Assembly: GCF_042675645.1 (NCBI RefSeq)
Contig: NZ_JBHTJH010000025.1
Span: forward strand, 62,001 to 126,000
Direction of reading: 5' to 3'
DNA: 64,000 nucleotides
Origin: Sungkyunkwania multivorans
GTDB lineage: Bacteria; Bacteroidota; Bacteroidia; Flavobacteriales; Flavobacteriaceae
Shown here: one piece after another, positions 50,307-59,083 of the stretch
How the letters are laid out: each line of letters begins with the position of its first letter
Numbering within the stretch: the first letter of the stretch is position 1
Notes under the pieces: model-generated
The model's database searches: none
Told to the model about the DNA's origin: nothing
The model's input: the letters and a program-made list of their open reading frames with translations, nothing else
Program-made: the position numbers and the translations under genes

Positions 50307-50933
50307 ATGGATATCGAAATCATTTTATCTTTTTTAGTCGCATCTATACTGCTGACCCTTTCACCCGGTCCTGATAATATTTACGTTTTAACACAAGGAA
50401 TGGTTCACGGGAAGAAATATGGCATAGTCACGACCCTTGGCTTGGTCAGCGGTATTCTGGTGCATACCACGTTGGTAGCATTCGGTGTATCGGCCATTAT
50501 TAAAAAGAGTGAGACGATTTTCTTCGTGATTAAATTGTTGGGTGCTTTATACTTGTTTTACCTTGCCTACCAAGTTATCAGAAGTGAACCAGCAATTCGG
50601 GTAAACAAAGCTCTGGCACCCCGGAAAGATCTTTTTCAATTGTACCGTCAGGGTTTTATCATGAATGTGCTCAACCCGAAGGTTACCATCTTCTTTCTCG
50701 CCTTTTTTCCGAGTTTTCTTTTTAGTGAGACACTAAGCAACATAGTACAGTTCTACGTCTTGGGGGTACTATTTATGTTGCAGGCTTTGTTGATATTCGG
50801 TTTGATAGCGATCCTGGCGGGAACCATCGCTGAATTTTTAAAGAAACACCGAAATACAGGTGTGGTTCTTAAATGGATGCAGATCTTCGTTTTTATCGGG
50901 ATTGGAGTTTTCATCCTTCTTTCGGATCAATAG
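50307..50933 (+). CDS. LysE/RhtB family amino-acid exporter
   Basis: A 208-residue inner-membrane protein with about six hydrophobic helices. The family start is clear: ILSFLVASILLTLSPGPDNIYVLTQGMVHGKK, quoted in part as LSPGPDNIYVLTQG, followed by GLVSGILVHTTLVAFGV, LLGALYLFYLAYQVI and GFIMNVLNPKVTIFFLAFFPSF, whose NPK motif is typical. LysE-type permeases export basic or neutral amino acids. The substrate here cannot be told. It is divergent from the Spondin_N gene, with a 45-base shared upstream region. Confidence 0.88.
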   Translation: MDIEIILSFLVASILLTLSPGPDNIYVLTQGMVHGKKYGIVTTLGLVSGILVHTTLVAFGVSAIIKKSETIFFVIKLLGALYLFYLAYQVIRSEPAIRVNKALAPRKDLFQLYRQGFIMNVLNPKVTIFFLAFFPSFLFSETLSNIVQFYVLGVLFMLQALLIFGLIAILAGTIAEFLKKHRNTGVVLKWMQIFVFIGIGVFILLSDQ

Positions 50934-50996
50934 CTTTTCAAAAACCATCAACCTTATATTTCATCATAAAAAATAGTGGTATTTTTATGCTCGCCA

Positions 50997-51860
50997 ATGA
51001 ATAAAGTAAAACTCATAGAATGTCCACGAGATGCCATGCAGGGCATCAAAGAGTTTATTCCTACGGAAAAAAAAGTACAGTATATACAAGCACTGCTGCG
51101 ATGTGGTTTTCATACTATAGACTTTGGGAGTTTTGTCTCGCCAAAGGCTATTCCGCAAATGGTGGATACGGCCGAAGTACTGGCCAAACTCGATCTTTCA
51201 ACGACCGAGAGCAAATTGCTAGCCATTGTTGCTAATGTGCGCGGCGCTAATGATGCCGTTATTCATCCCGAAATTGACTATTTAGGGTATCCGTTTTCTA
51301 TTTCGGAGAACTTTCAAATGCGTAATACTCATAAGACCATTGCGCAGTCTCTGAATGTCCTCAGCGAGATATTGCATATTGCCGATAAAACAAACAAGGA
51401 GGTCGTGGCGTATCTCTCAATGGGATTTGGAAATCCGTATGGTGATCCTTGGAGTGTTGAGATCGTTGGCGAGTGGACCGAGAAGTTGGCTAAAATGGGC
51501 GTGAGGATCCTGTCACTATCGGATACCGTGGGCAGTTCTACCCCAGAAGTGATCGATTATTTATTTGCCAACCTCATACCTAAGTATCCAGATATTGAAT
51601 TTGGGGCTCATTTACATACCACTCCCTCTAAATGGCATGAAAAAGTGGATGCCGCTTACAAGGCTGGATGTAGAAGGTTTGATGGTGCCATTCAAGGATT
51701 TGGTGGGTGTCCCATGGCAAAGGATGAACTTACTGGCAATATGCCCACAGAACGCATGGTATCCTATTTCACTGCTGAAAAGGTCGATTCCAACATTAGT
51801 CCAATGAGTTTTGAAAGCGCCTACAACGAAGCATCAAAGATCTTTAATTTCTATCATTAG
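50997..51860 (+). CDS. Hydroxymethylglutaryl-CoA lyase
   Basis: Cleaves HMG-CoA to acetyl-CoA and acetoacetate, the last step of leucine breakdown. The 287-residue TIM barrel of the HMGL-like family shows KLIECPRDAMQGIKEFIPTE (catalytic Arg-Asp), HTIDFGSFVSPKAIPQM, LSLSDTVGSSTPEVI, EFGAHLHTTP (metal histidines) and DGAIQGFGGCPMAKDELTGNMPTE, quoted in part as GFGGCPMAKDELTGN, with the loop cysteine of true HMG-CoA lyases. The ATG at 50997 is chosen. An in-frame upstream GTG/ATG at 50976 would add seven non-conserved residues. Other leucine catabolism genes are not adjacent, though leucine dehydrogenase occurs at 33736. Confidence 0.85.
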   Translation: MNKVKLIECPRDAMQGIKEFIPTEKKVQYIQALLRCGFHTIDFGSFVSPKAIPQMVDTAEVLAKLDLSTTESKLLAIVANVRGANDAVIHPEIDYLGYPFSISENFQMRNTHKTIAQSLNVLSEILHIADKTNKEVVAYLSMGFGNPYGDPWSVEIVGEWTEKLAKMGVRILSLSDTVGSSTPEVIDYLFANLIPKYPDIEFGAHLHTTPSKWHEKVDAAYKAGCRRFDGAIQGFGGCPMAKDELTGNMPTERMVSYFTAEKVDSNISPMSFESAYNEASKIFNFYH

Positions 51861-52288
51861 AAAATAAAGGGAATAAGGCTATAGGTGTCTTTTTTATAGG
51901 CGAGGTACTCTTCACCAAATCGCTCCTCTAAATATACTTCCTCCAACACGATCTTGTAGAAAATGATACCTGCGAGCAGCGTATACACCAAAGTGACTAT
52001 AATTCGACCATCATGCCAGACCAATGGCAAGAAAAAAAGTAGTAATCCAAGATATATCGGATTTCGTAATAATCTATAAGGTCCCTTTTTGATGAGCATA
52101 TCAGATTTTACCTCGGGTTGAGATTGTAAATTCTTGATACCCAATGATAGGACACCCCAAACGGCTAAGGCGATGGCCAGACATTGAAAAAGAGCCCAAA
52201 AACTCGGAGCTACCGTGGCCGTGTAGAATGTTAAAAACAGGCCACTAAAGAATTCGAGCGTTACTAACGCAAAGGAAGTTTTAGACAT
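51857..52288 (-). CDS. Isoprenylcysteine methyltransferase-like membrane protein
   Basis: A 143-residue protein with about four membrane helices. The C-terminal half carries the SAM-binding signature of the ICMT/PEMT-type membrane methyltransferases: MLIKKGPYRLLRNPIYLGLLLFFLP, quoted in part as GPYRLLRNPIYLGLLL, then VLEEVYLEERFGEEYLAYKKD with the conserved acidic pair. Such bacterial proteins methylate lipids, thiols or small molecules. The substrate is unknown. Its end overlaps the HMG-CoA lyase stop by four bases in convergent orientation. Confidence 0.78.
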   Translation of the reverse strand: MSKTSFALVTLEFFSGLFLTFYTATVAPSFWALFQCLAIALAVWGVLSLGIKNLQSQPEVKSDMLIKKGPYRLLRNPIYLGLLLFFLPLVWHDGRIIVTLVYTLLAGIIFYKIVLEEVYLEERFGEEYLAYKKDTYSLIPFIF

Positions 52289-52405
52289 GGGGCAATGTTT
52301 AAATATTCAATATAGTAAAAAAAATGTAATTCGATGAAATGCACCATGTTGGGAGGTATATTGGTTCTCAGTATCGTATAAACGGGATAGTTCGCAAATT
52401 CGTAT

Positions 52406-52434
52406 AAAAAAAGCGCATTCTTTGGAATGCGCTT
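52406..52434 (-). terminator. Intrinsic terminator after the FecA-like receptor
   Basis: On the minus strand AAGCGCATTC and GAATGCGCTT pair around a short loop (stem near 52411-52434) and are followed by a run of seven T. It lies about 25 bases after the receptor stop codon. Confidence 0.8.
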
Positions 52435-52458
52435 ATGGTAGTAATACAGATTTCGAGT

Positions 52459-54693
52459 CTAGAATCGCAGCTCAAAACCTCCGTAAATTCCGAAAGGATG
52501 ACCAGGTCTAAGTCCTGCTGGGACACGTGAAACAGCATAGGTTTCGTCCAGAAGATTGATGACATTGGCCGTTAAACTGAAATTTTTACTGAAATGATAT
52601 TTAGAGGAAAGGTCAATGATAAAATTACTTGCCACTTCTTCATCCGCAGGAATACTGCCTTGTCCAGCTTGCGTTCTGAAGGCTCCGTTGAATCTTCCAT
52701 TGGCATTGATCTCAAAATCTTTGTGTTCTAAAGAGAGCGATGCATTGAATTGATGCTTGGAAATATAGGGAAGTTCATCTCCCGCTTGCACTTCGCCCCA
52801 AAGGTCATCGTCGCTTCCAAAGCTATTCAAGAATTCGGTGTCCGTAAAGGTATAACCGAAGGTGATCGGAAGATTGAAACTTTCATTCAGTGGCAAGAGA
52901 TTGTAGTTTAAAAGAAGCTCGATTCCTTTTACGTTCACCTCTCCTGCGTTAAATTGTTCAAGAGAACCAGTACCGCCAGTTGCAGCGAGATCACTTCCGA
53001 GCAAATTGCTATAGTCGTTATAGAATCCGATGAGTTCCCCAGAAATTCCAGCAATATCAAATCGAGAACCCAATTCTATATTGATGCTTTCTTCGGGCTT
53101 CTGACCGGGCTGATTGCTCGGGGGAGAGAATCCTTTATGAACTCCACCAAACACAGACACCGTGTTGTTTACATTATAATTAAAACCAATACCAGGAATA
53201 AACACGTCGACATCATTTTCTCTTGTGGATAGGTCACTTCCAGTACGAGAAGGGTCACTGGTGCCATAGTTTAATCTTCGTAGTCGAATGTTCTCGTACC
53301 GAATACCAGGTGTAAGGGTTAGGTCGTTATATTTCAACTTGTACATTGCAAATGCAGCGAACGCGCGTGCATCACTGATTCGATTGGCATCAGAACCTCC
53401 GGGAGCATCAAACGTAAGTTGCATGATTCCATCGGTGATACTATAGCCATCTTTCCATTGAAAACGGTCTTCCTCGTCAAAATGGTACCGAAGTCCAATT
53501 TCTACGTCATGGAAAAAAGAATCACCGCCCCAATGATAGTCGAACTTGGTTTGAATCCCTTGTGAGGTATATCTACGATTGTTTGCCTTTACCAAAAGCG
53601 CGTCATCTGCCGAATTCGCCGTGCCATCCAAGATGGCAAAATGATCTGGGAAGTCTTGAGGATTGCTTATTACCGCAGCGATCCCTCTCTTATCCCCGTT
53701 GAATACCACATCATTCAATTTATACCAGTTACGCTCAAAGCCATTGTGGTATGCAGTGGTCGAAACTCTAAAGTAATCACTGAATTTCAAGGTATGAGTG
53801 GCCATCACCTGTACGTGCTCGGTCACCATTTGGTCTTCCTGAGACGAAGCATACCTTCTAAAAGGAGTGGCTGCAAAGTCCTCTTCGGTAAGCCCAAGAT
53901 ACGTTTCGTCAGAAACTTCATCTGAATATTGAAATTTCACTTCCAATGCTTGTCTCAACGTTGCATCGGAATTCGAATTCACCCTAAATTTAGCTACAAG
54001 GTCATTTTTGTCAAAGCCGGTGTCACCGCCATTGTCTAATTCCTTAAAACCATCCGAAGCAAAGTTGAGGTATTCTACCATGTATCCAAAGTTCTCTTTG
54101 CTATCCCCCACAACGGCGTGAATACGACTACTGTTAAAGCTTCCATAATTTGCGGATGCCCTTACACCAAAGGATCTTGGAATACTAGTAGAAAGCATGT
54201 TAATAGCTCCACCTGTTGTATATGGACCATATTGAACTTGGCTACTTCCCTTTAAGACCTCTACCGCCTCCATTCTGGCGATAGAAGGAAAATAGTAAGC
54301 GGCGGGAGCACTGTATGGTGCTGGTGCTATAAGGACACCATCTTCCATCAATGTTATTTTCGCGCTGCGCTCTGGAGAGGTACCTCGAAGACTGATGTTG
54401 GGACGAAGACCAAAACCATCCTCTTCATAAATATTAACACCAGGAACAGTTCTCAGTACTCTGTTAATATCGATGGGATTGAATTTTTTTAGTTCAGCCG
54501 GGTCGATATAATAGGCCGATCCTGTGCGGTTTTTAGCCTGAAACTTACTCCCAAATATCACATTGGCAGAAAGCACGACTTCTTTTAATTGTTGGATACT
54601 ATCTAGGGATGTGCTTGGTTGTTGTTGCGACTGGCCTTTTGAAGAAAGATAGGCTAGCAGTAAAAAGACGGTTAGTAGATAAGCTTTGTTCAT
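52459..54693 (-). CDS. FecA-like TonB-dependent receptor
   Basis: A 744-residue outer-membrane active transporter. A signal peptide (MNKAYLLTVFLLLAYLSSKG) precedes a TonB-box-like LKEVVLSANVIFGS, the plug domain (VLRTVPGVNIYEEDGFGLRPNISLRG; LMEDGVLIAPAPYSAPAAYYFP, both in part) and a barrel ending in GIYGGFELRF with the usual C-terminal aromatic residue. The APAPYSAPAAYYFP region resembles FecA ferric-citrate receptors, so ferric chelate uptake is the best guess. No carboxypeptidase-regulatory domain or SusD partner is present. Its own promoter and terminator are clear, so it is monocistronic. Confidence 0.88.
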   Translation of the reverse strand: MNKAYLLTVFLLLAYLSSKGQSQQQPSTSLDSIQQLKEVVLSANVIFGSKFQAKNRTGSAYYIDPAELKKFNPIDINRVLRTVPGVNIYEEDGFGLRPNISLRGTSPERSAKITLMEDGVLIAPAPYSAPAAYYFPSIARMEAVEVLKGSSQVQYGPYTTGGAINMLSTSIPRSFGVRASANYGSFNSSRIHAVVGDSKENFGYMVEYLNFASDGFKELDNGGDTGFDKNDLVAKFRVNSNSDATLRQALEVKFQYSDEVSDETYLGLTEEDFAATPFRRYASSQEDQMVTEHVQVMATHTLKFSDYFRVSTTAYHNGFERNWYKLNDVVFNGDKRGIAAVISNPQDFPDHFAILDGTANSADDALLVKANNRRYTSQGIQTKFDYHWGGDSFFHDVEIGLRYHFDEEDRFQWKDGYSITDGIMQLTFDAPGGSDANRISDARAFAAFAMYKLKYNDLTLTPGIRYENIRLRRLNYGTSDPSRTGSDLSTRENDVDVFIPGIGFNYNVNNTVSVFGGVHKGFSPPSNQPGQKPEESINIELGSRFDIAGISGELIGFYNDYSNLLGSDLAATGGTGSLEQFNAGEVNVKGIELLLNYNLLPLNESFNLPITFGYTFTDTEFLNSFGSDDDLWGEVQAGDELPYISKHQFNASLSLEHKDFEINANGRFNGAFRTQAGQGSIPADEEVASNFIIDLSSKYHFSKNFSLTANVINLLDETYAVSRVPAGLRPGHPFGIYGGFELRF

Positions 54694-54733
54694 TTATTTA
54701 GACTTATTAAAAATAATAGTGATTTTCCAGCTG

Positions 54734-54763
54734 CAAATTTATATGCTGGTCTTTTTATATCAA
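54734..54763 (-). promoter_or_regulatory. Promoter of the FecA-like receptor gene
   Basis: Read on the minus strand, TTG (54763-54761) and TAAATTTG (54741-54734) are 19 bases apart, an exact match to the Bacteroidota -33/-7 layout. The receptor ATG follows 41 bases downstream. Confidence 0.65.
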
Positions 54764-54821
54764 AATTTATTTAGAACAAATAAAAATAAACTCATCAATT
54801 CATAGTTAAATAATTAATAAT

Positions 54822-54836
54822 CAATACAATGTATTG
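54822..54836. promoter_or_regulatory. Perfect palindrome, operator candidate
   Basis: CAATACA-A-TGTATTG is a perfect 7-base inverted repeat around one base. It lies about 60 bases upstream of the receptor -33 element and 160 upstream of the guaB -7 element. It could bind a dimeric regulator. Which one is unknown. Confidence 0.4.
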
Positions 54837-54994
54837 TGTTAAATTTATGTTTTGAAGCTATAAGGTCTTCATTTTGATACAACGATAAGATGATCTTCAT
54901 CCTTGTAATTGATTGGGAAGAGTATGATATTTCAACCTCCTTTTTTGAGTTTTTATTATGAGTGGTCAGACCTTAATGTTTGGAATAAAAGGAC

Positions 54995-55002
54995 TATATT
55001 TG
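54995..55002 (+). promoter_or_regulatory. Candidate -7 element for guaB
   Basis: TATATTTG fully matches TAnnTTTG and lies 57 bases before the guaB ATG. The nearest upstream TTG is only 12 bases away, so the -33 part is uncertain. The leader would contain the hairpin at 55025-55043 (ATCTCC paired with GGAGAT). Confidence 0.45.
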
Positions 55003-55059
55003 CATGCAATTAATTTCTAACAATATCTCCTAAGTTTGGAGATTCCAATTAGTTGCGAC

Positions 55060-56535
55060 ATGACAGCTCACGATTCCAAATTTGTTGGCCAAGGACTCAC
55101 ATATGATGATGTGCTTTTAGTGCCAGCATATTCCGAAGTACTTCCAAGAGAAGTCAACATTCAAACAAAATTTACTCGAAACATCACACTCAATGTGCCT
55201 ATTGTATCGGCTGCAATGGACACGGTTACCGAAAGCAGAATGGCGATCGCCATGGCGCGCGAAGGGGGTATCGGAGTACTTCACAAAAATATGGGTATCG
55301 ACGAGCAGGCGGCAAAAGTGCGCAGAGTGAAGCGCGCAGAAAGCGGGATGATCATCGATCCTGTCACCCTACCACTCACTGCAAAGGTCATGGATGCAAA
55401 AAGAAGCATGGCGGAGCATAGTATCGGTGGAATTCCAATAGTCGACGAAGAAGGCTTCCTCAAGGGTATTGTCACCAATCGTGACCTCAGATTCGAAAAG
55501 AACAATGATCGTCCCATTTTAGAAGTGATGACCAAGGATAATTTGGTCACAGCTGCCAAAGGGACTTCTTTGTCAGACGCTGAAGTGATCTTGCAGAATA
55601 ACAAAATAGAAAAATTGCCTGTAGTCGATGACCAAAACAAACTCATAGGGCTTATTACTTTTAGAGATATCACCAAAGTGACCCAAAAACCCATTGCCAA
55701 CAAAGACCAGTATGGGAGATTACGGGTGGCTGCTGCCATCGGTGTTACCGCAGACGCTGTGGCAAGAGCCGAAGCGCTGGTCAACGCTGGAGTCGATGCG
55801 ATCATCATTGACACGGCTCACGGACATACCAGAGGAGTAGTTTTGGTCTTAAAGGCCGTTAAGGAAAAATTTCCAGCAATCGATGTGGTGGTCGGGAACA
55901 TAGCGACACCTGAGGCAGCGACCTATTTGGTAGAAAACGGTGCTGATGCTGTCAAGGTAGGAATCGGGCCAGGCTCGATCTGTACGACCCGAGTCGTTGC
56001 AGGAGTTGGTTTTCCTCAGTTCTCGGCAGTATTGGAGGTGGCAGCAGCCTTAAAAGGTAGTGGTGTGCCTGTCATTGCAGATGGAGGTATCCGTTATACG
56101 GGCGATATTCCTAAGGCCATTGCTGCAGGAGCCGACTGTGTGATGCTTGGTTCTTTGCTGGCTGGTACCAAGGAGTCGCCTGGAGAAACCATCATCTATG
56201 AGGGAAGGAAATTTAAAAGTTATCGGGGAATGGGGTCGGTCGAAGCCATGAAAACAGGGAGTAAAGATCGCTATTTTCAAGATGTTGAAGATGATATCAA
56301 GAAATTGGTACCTGAGGGGATCGTAGGGCGTGTCCCCTACAAAGGCGAGCTGCTAGAAAGCATGCATCAATTTATTGGAGGACTCAGAGCTGGTATGGGA
56401 TATTGTGGGGCCAAAGACATCGCTAGCTTAAAGGAAAATGGCCGTTTTGTAAGGCTCACCGCCTCTGGTATTGGGGAAAGTCATCCGCATAATGTGACCA
56501 TCACCAAAGAGGCTCCCAATTACAGTAGAGGATAA
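55060..56535 (+). CDS. guaB: Inosine-5'-monophosphate dehydrogenase GuaB
   Basis: Oxidises IMP to XMP, the committed step of GMP synthesis. The 491-residue protein has the TIM barrel start GQGLTYDDVLLVPAYSEVLP, a CBS pair (about residues 95-205), VDAIIIDTAHGH, the catalytic loop GIGPGSICTTRVV with Cys308, and the flap KGELLESMHQFIGGLRAGMGYCGA, quoted in part. The ATG at 55060 gives a standard start. A TTG at 55036 would extend into the leader hairpin. The length matches the family. It stands alone on the + strand. Confidence 0.95.
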   Translation: MTAHDSKFVGQGLTYDDVLLVPAYSEVLPREVNIQTKFTRNITLNVPIVSAAMDTVTESRMAIAMAREGGIGVLHKNMGIDEQAAKVRRVKRAESGMIIDPVTLPLTAKVMDAKRSMAEHSIGGIPIVDEEGFLKGIVTNRDLRFEKNNDRPILEVMTKDNLVTAAKGTSLSDAEVILQNNKIEKLPVVDDQNKLIGLITFRDITKVTQKPIANKDQYGRLRVAAAIGVTADAVARAEALVNAGVDAIIIDTAHGHTRGVVLVLKAVKEKFPAIDVVVGNIATPEAATYLVENGADAVKVGIGPGSICTTRVVAGVGFPQFSAVLEVAAALKGSGVPVIADGGIRYTGDIPKAIAAGADCVMLGSLLAGTKESPGETIIYEGRKFKSYRGMGSVEAMKTGSKDRYFQDVEDDIKKLVPEGIVGRVPYKGELLESMHQFIGGLRAGMGYCGAKDIASLKENGRFVRLTASGIGESHPHNVTITKEAPNYSRG

Positions 56536-56609
56536 GTTTTATTATTTGCCATAAAGCAAAAGCGATGAGCTTGTAACCCACCGCTTCTGTTGATCTCAAT
56601 ATGCTTTTT

Positions 56610-57128
56610 TTATTCCTTTTTAGGAGTAATGCCCATTTTGGCCAGTACAGCAATCGATATGTCATGACTTCTATCGAAATAGGCCAAGTGATTGCCGTCG
56701 AAGGTTAGGATTTGGGTGTACGCTTTTTCTTTGGCGATCTCTTCTATATACTTCCCGATTTTCTGATATAATGGTCTCAAGAGATCATCCTTTCGGATTT
56801 GCGCCAGCGCTGCGCCATTTTGGCGAAACTTTTGAATGTCGTTTTCCATGGCGAGGATCTCTTCTGAAGCGGTCTTTCTTTCCGCACCGGTCATCGTATC
56901 TATCTTTGGCTTCACAAAGTTGACCTTTTCTTGATAGTCTTTAAGTTTTATTTGAAGCGTGCTATCTAGCTCTTTCGTATATTTCTCTAGTTCGGATTGT
57001 ACTTGCTTGGTCTCTGGCATCTGTGATAGAATATAATCAATATCAACGGTGCCCACTTTGGTTTGGGCAAAAACAGTGACGCCAATGATGGTAAAAAATA
57101 AAGAGATAAAAATGGTTTTAGTATTCAT
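56610..57128 (-). CDS. OmpH/Skp-family periplasmic chaperone
   Basis: A 172-residue exported protein with a signal peptide (MNTKTIFISLFFTIIGVTVFAQ) and a long helical coiled-coil body typical of Skp: KVGTVDIDYILSQMPETKQVQSELE, quoted in part as VDIDYILSQMPE, then ELDSTLQIKLKDYQEKV and ENDIQKFRQNGAALAQIRKDD, ending with a beta strand TQILTFDGNHLAYFD. Skp-like chaperones escort outer-membrane proteins. The ATG at 57128 is chosen since it starts the signal peptide. It is convergent with guaB, with about 75 bases between. Confidence 0.85.
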   Translation of the reverse strand: MNTKTIFISLFFTIIGVTVFAQTKVGTVDIDYILSQMPETKQVQSELEKYTKELDSTLQIKLKDYQEKVNFVKPKIDTMTGAERKTASEEILAMENDIQKFRQNGAALAQIRKDDLLRPLYQKIGKYIEEIAKEKAYTQILTFDGNHLAYFDRSHDISIAVLAKMGITPKKE

Positions 57129-57288
57129 ACTGTTAGAGTTTTGCGCCAAAAGTAGCCAAATCATCAATTATTGAAAGCCTTTTATTAAAAAATTAACGCA
57201 AATCGTATGAACAAAAATGCAAGGAGGCCAGAGGTCTTTCTTTGAAAAGCGATATGTATATTTACACCGTCAAAACCAAATTATCAAG

Positions 57289-58065
57289 ATGGAGTTAAAA
57301 CTTACTAGACCTATATGTTTTTTTGACCTGGAGACCACCGGTATAGATGTGGCAAAGGATAGGATCGTAGAGATATCAATTTTGAAGATATACCCTAATG
57401 GGAATAAAGAAAGCAAAACATGGCTGGTAAATCCAGAAATGCCTATTCCACCACAATCATCCGCCATTCACGGTATCACCGATGAGAAAGTTGCCAGCGA
57501 GCCCACTTTCAAGCAACTGGCTAAAGAGATTTATACCATGATCAAAGATTCGGACTTGGCTGGCTACAATTCTGACAGGTTTGATATTCCGTTACTTGCG
57601 GAGGAGATGTTGAGGGCCGACGTGGATTTTGATATGAAGAACAGGGTCTCTATAGATGTACAAACCATCTTCCATAAGATGGAACAGCGCACGTTGACCG
57701 CAGCCTACAAATTCTATTGTGGAAAAGATCTGGAAGGGGCCCATGGTGCAGCGGCAGATACCAATGCGACCTACGAGGTCCTAAAAGCGCAATTGGACAA
57801 ATATGAAGACTTGGAGAACGACATGAAGGCATTGAGCGTCTTTACTACAAGAAAAAAGGCGGCCGACTTCGCTGGTTTCATCGCATTCAACAAGGAAGGC
57901 GTGGAATGTTTTTCATTTGGAAAACACAAGGGCAAACCCGTAGAAGAAGTATTGCAAGAGGAGCCAGGATATTTTGGCTGGATATTGAATTCAGATTTTC
58001 CGTTATATACCAAAAAAGTGCTTACGGCGATCAAGCTTAGAAACTTCAACAACAAGTTAAGCTAG
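57289..58065 (+). CDS. DnaQ-type 3'-5' exonuclease with C-terminal DUF3820-like domain
   Basis: A 258-residue DEDDh-family exonuclease. ExoI is CFFDLETTGIDVAKDRIVEI (Asp, Glu), with HGITDEKV, ExoII GYNSDRFDIPLLAEEM (Asp), and ExoIII EGAHGAAADTNATYEVL (His, Asp). The C-terminal part, AGFIAFNKEGVECFSFGKHKGKPVEEVL and WILNSDFPLYTKKVL, both in part, matches the small domain often found after DnaQ-like exonucleases (DUF3820/QSregVF). It could proofread or trim nucleic acids independently of Pol III. The ATG at 57289 gives the conserved MELKLTRPICFFD start. The next gene follows two bases later. Confidence 0.87.
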   Translation: MELKLTRPICFFDLETTGIDVAKDRIVEISILKIYPNGNKESKTWLVNPEMPIPPQSSAIHGITDEKVASEPTFKQLAKEIYTMIKDSDLAGYNSDRFDIPLLAEEMLRADVDFDMKNRVSIDVQTIFHKMEQRTLTAAYKFYCGKDLEGAHGAAADTNATYEVLKAQLDKYEDLENDMKALSVFTTRKKAADFAGFIAFNKEGVECFSFGKHKGKPVEEVLQEEPGYFGWILNSDFPLYTKKVLTAIKLRNFNNKLS

Positions 58066-58067
58066 TT

Positions 58068-58679
58068 ATGAAGATCATCTGCATAGGAAGAAATTATACC
58101 GAGCACATCAAGGAGCTGGCCAATGAGCGGCCTTCAGACCCGGTGGTGTTCTTGAAACCCGACACTTCTATACTCTTAAAAAAGCAGCCTTTCTTTATTC
58201 CAGATTTTTCCGATGACATACATCACGAAGTGGAAATATTGGTAAAGATCAACAGGATTGGTAAGCATATCGATAAAAAGTTCGCCCATAAGTATTATGA
58301 CGAGATCGGCTTGGGCATTGATTTTACGGCGAGGGATTTGCAAGCGAAACTGAAAGAAAAGGGATTGCCTTGGGAAAAGGCCAAAGCGTTCGACGGAGCT
58401 GCCGTTGTTGGAGAATGGTTGCATAAAGAACAATTTTCTGATGTGAATGACATCGATTTCCGATTAGAGAAGAATGGGACGGTAGTGCAAAAGGGGAATA
58501 CGAGTTTTATGTTGTGGAAAATTGATGAACTCTTAGAATATGTCTCAAAATATTTCACTTTAAAGATAGGAGACATTATCTTTACGGGGACCCCGGCTGG
58601 GGTAGGAAGAGTTGCCACTAATGATAAGCTGATAGGCTATGTAGGTGAACGGCGACTGTTTTCGATAACCGTCAAATAG
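58068..58679 (+). CDS. Fumarylacetoacetate hydrolase family protein
   Basis: A 203-residue member of the FAH superfamily, whose enzymes hydrolyse or decarboxylate acyl-pyruvate-type compounds. The family signatures are KIICIGRNYTEHIKELAN, PVVFLKPDTSIL, DDIHHEVEILVKI (metal-ligand Glu pair), GLGIDFTARDLQAKLKEKGLPW, quoted in part as GIDFTARDLQ, with WEKAKAFDGAAVVG and IIFTGTPAGVGRV. It is about the length of single-domain acylpyruvase (FAHD1-like) members. It lies two bases after the exonuclease gene, in a conserved flavobacterial order with the Hpt gene and cinA. The in vivo substrate is unknown. Confidence 0.87.
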   Translation: MKIICIGRNYTEHIKELANERPSDPVVFLKPDTSILLKKQPFFIPDFSDDIHHEVEILVKINRIGKHIDKKFAHKYYDEIGLGIDFTARDLQAKLKEKGLPWEKAKAFDGAAVVGEWLHKEQFSDVNDIDFRLEKNGTVVQKGNTSFMLWKIDELLEYVSKYFTLKIGDIIFTGTPAGVGRVATNDKLIGYVGERRLFSITVK

Positions 58680-58741
58680 TTTTTGTTTTTGGTATAGTTT
58701 TTTGGCTGGATGCGATTGATTTAAAAGTATTTGTTACAGAA

Positions 58742-59083
58742 ATGAAAATTTATAGTTTAGAAAAAATAGACGAATTATCTGGTGGTGACCCTGAATTTGC
58801 AGAGGCGATCGTTACAGCTTTTCTAGAAGAGACTCCTCAAGATCTTGATTCGTTACAAGAGGGAATAGTTTCCGAAGATTACACTACCATTTATCAATCT
58901 GCACATAAATTGAAGCCAAATGTTGATTTGCTCGGAGTTTCGGAGCTTCATGCAAATATCTTAAAAATGGAATCCATGGCGAGATCCAATGCTGAGATGG
59001 AGCACCTCAAGCAACTTTTTGTCGAAGTGAAAGCTACAATGAATGACCTCCTGAACCAGCTTAAAAGAGACTTCGATCACTGA
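58742..59083 (+). CDS. Histidine-containing phosphotransfer (Hpt) domain protein
   Basis: A 113-residue four-helix protein of the Hpt fold, which relays phosphate between histidine kinases and response regulators. It starts SLEKIDELSGGDPEFAEAIV and the phospho-acceptor site is YQSAHKLKPNVDLLG (His55). The usual motif is HxLKG; here proline replaces the glycine. No kinase or regulator gene is nearby, so its partners must be encoded elsewhere. Its stop overlaps the cinA start (ATGA), which couples the two. Confidence 0.8.
   Translation: MKIYSLEKIDELSGGDPEFAEAIVTAFLEETPQDLDSLQEGIVSEDYTTIYQSAHKLKPNVDLLGVSELHANILKMESMARSNAEMEHLKQLFVEVKATMNDLLNQLKRDFDH

Larger units (their letters stand above)
54694..55059. 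other. Divergent AT-rich control region between the FecA-like receptor and guaB
   Basis: About 366 bases, strongly AT-rich, with no supported reading frame. It contains the receptor promoter (54734-54763, minus), a perfect 15-base palindrome (54822-54836), a guaB -7 element (54995-55002) and a small hairpin before the guaB start (55025-55043). The middle part, 54840-54990, holds nothing I can name. Confidence 0.6.

Noticed and set aside
57217..57288. N-terminal extension of the DnaQ-like exonuclease
   Set aside because: The stretch is promoter-like (TATATTTAC) and not protein-like. The ATG at 57289 precedes the conserved ExoI motif directly.
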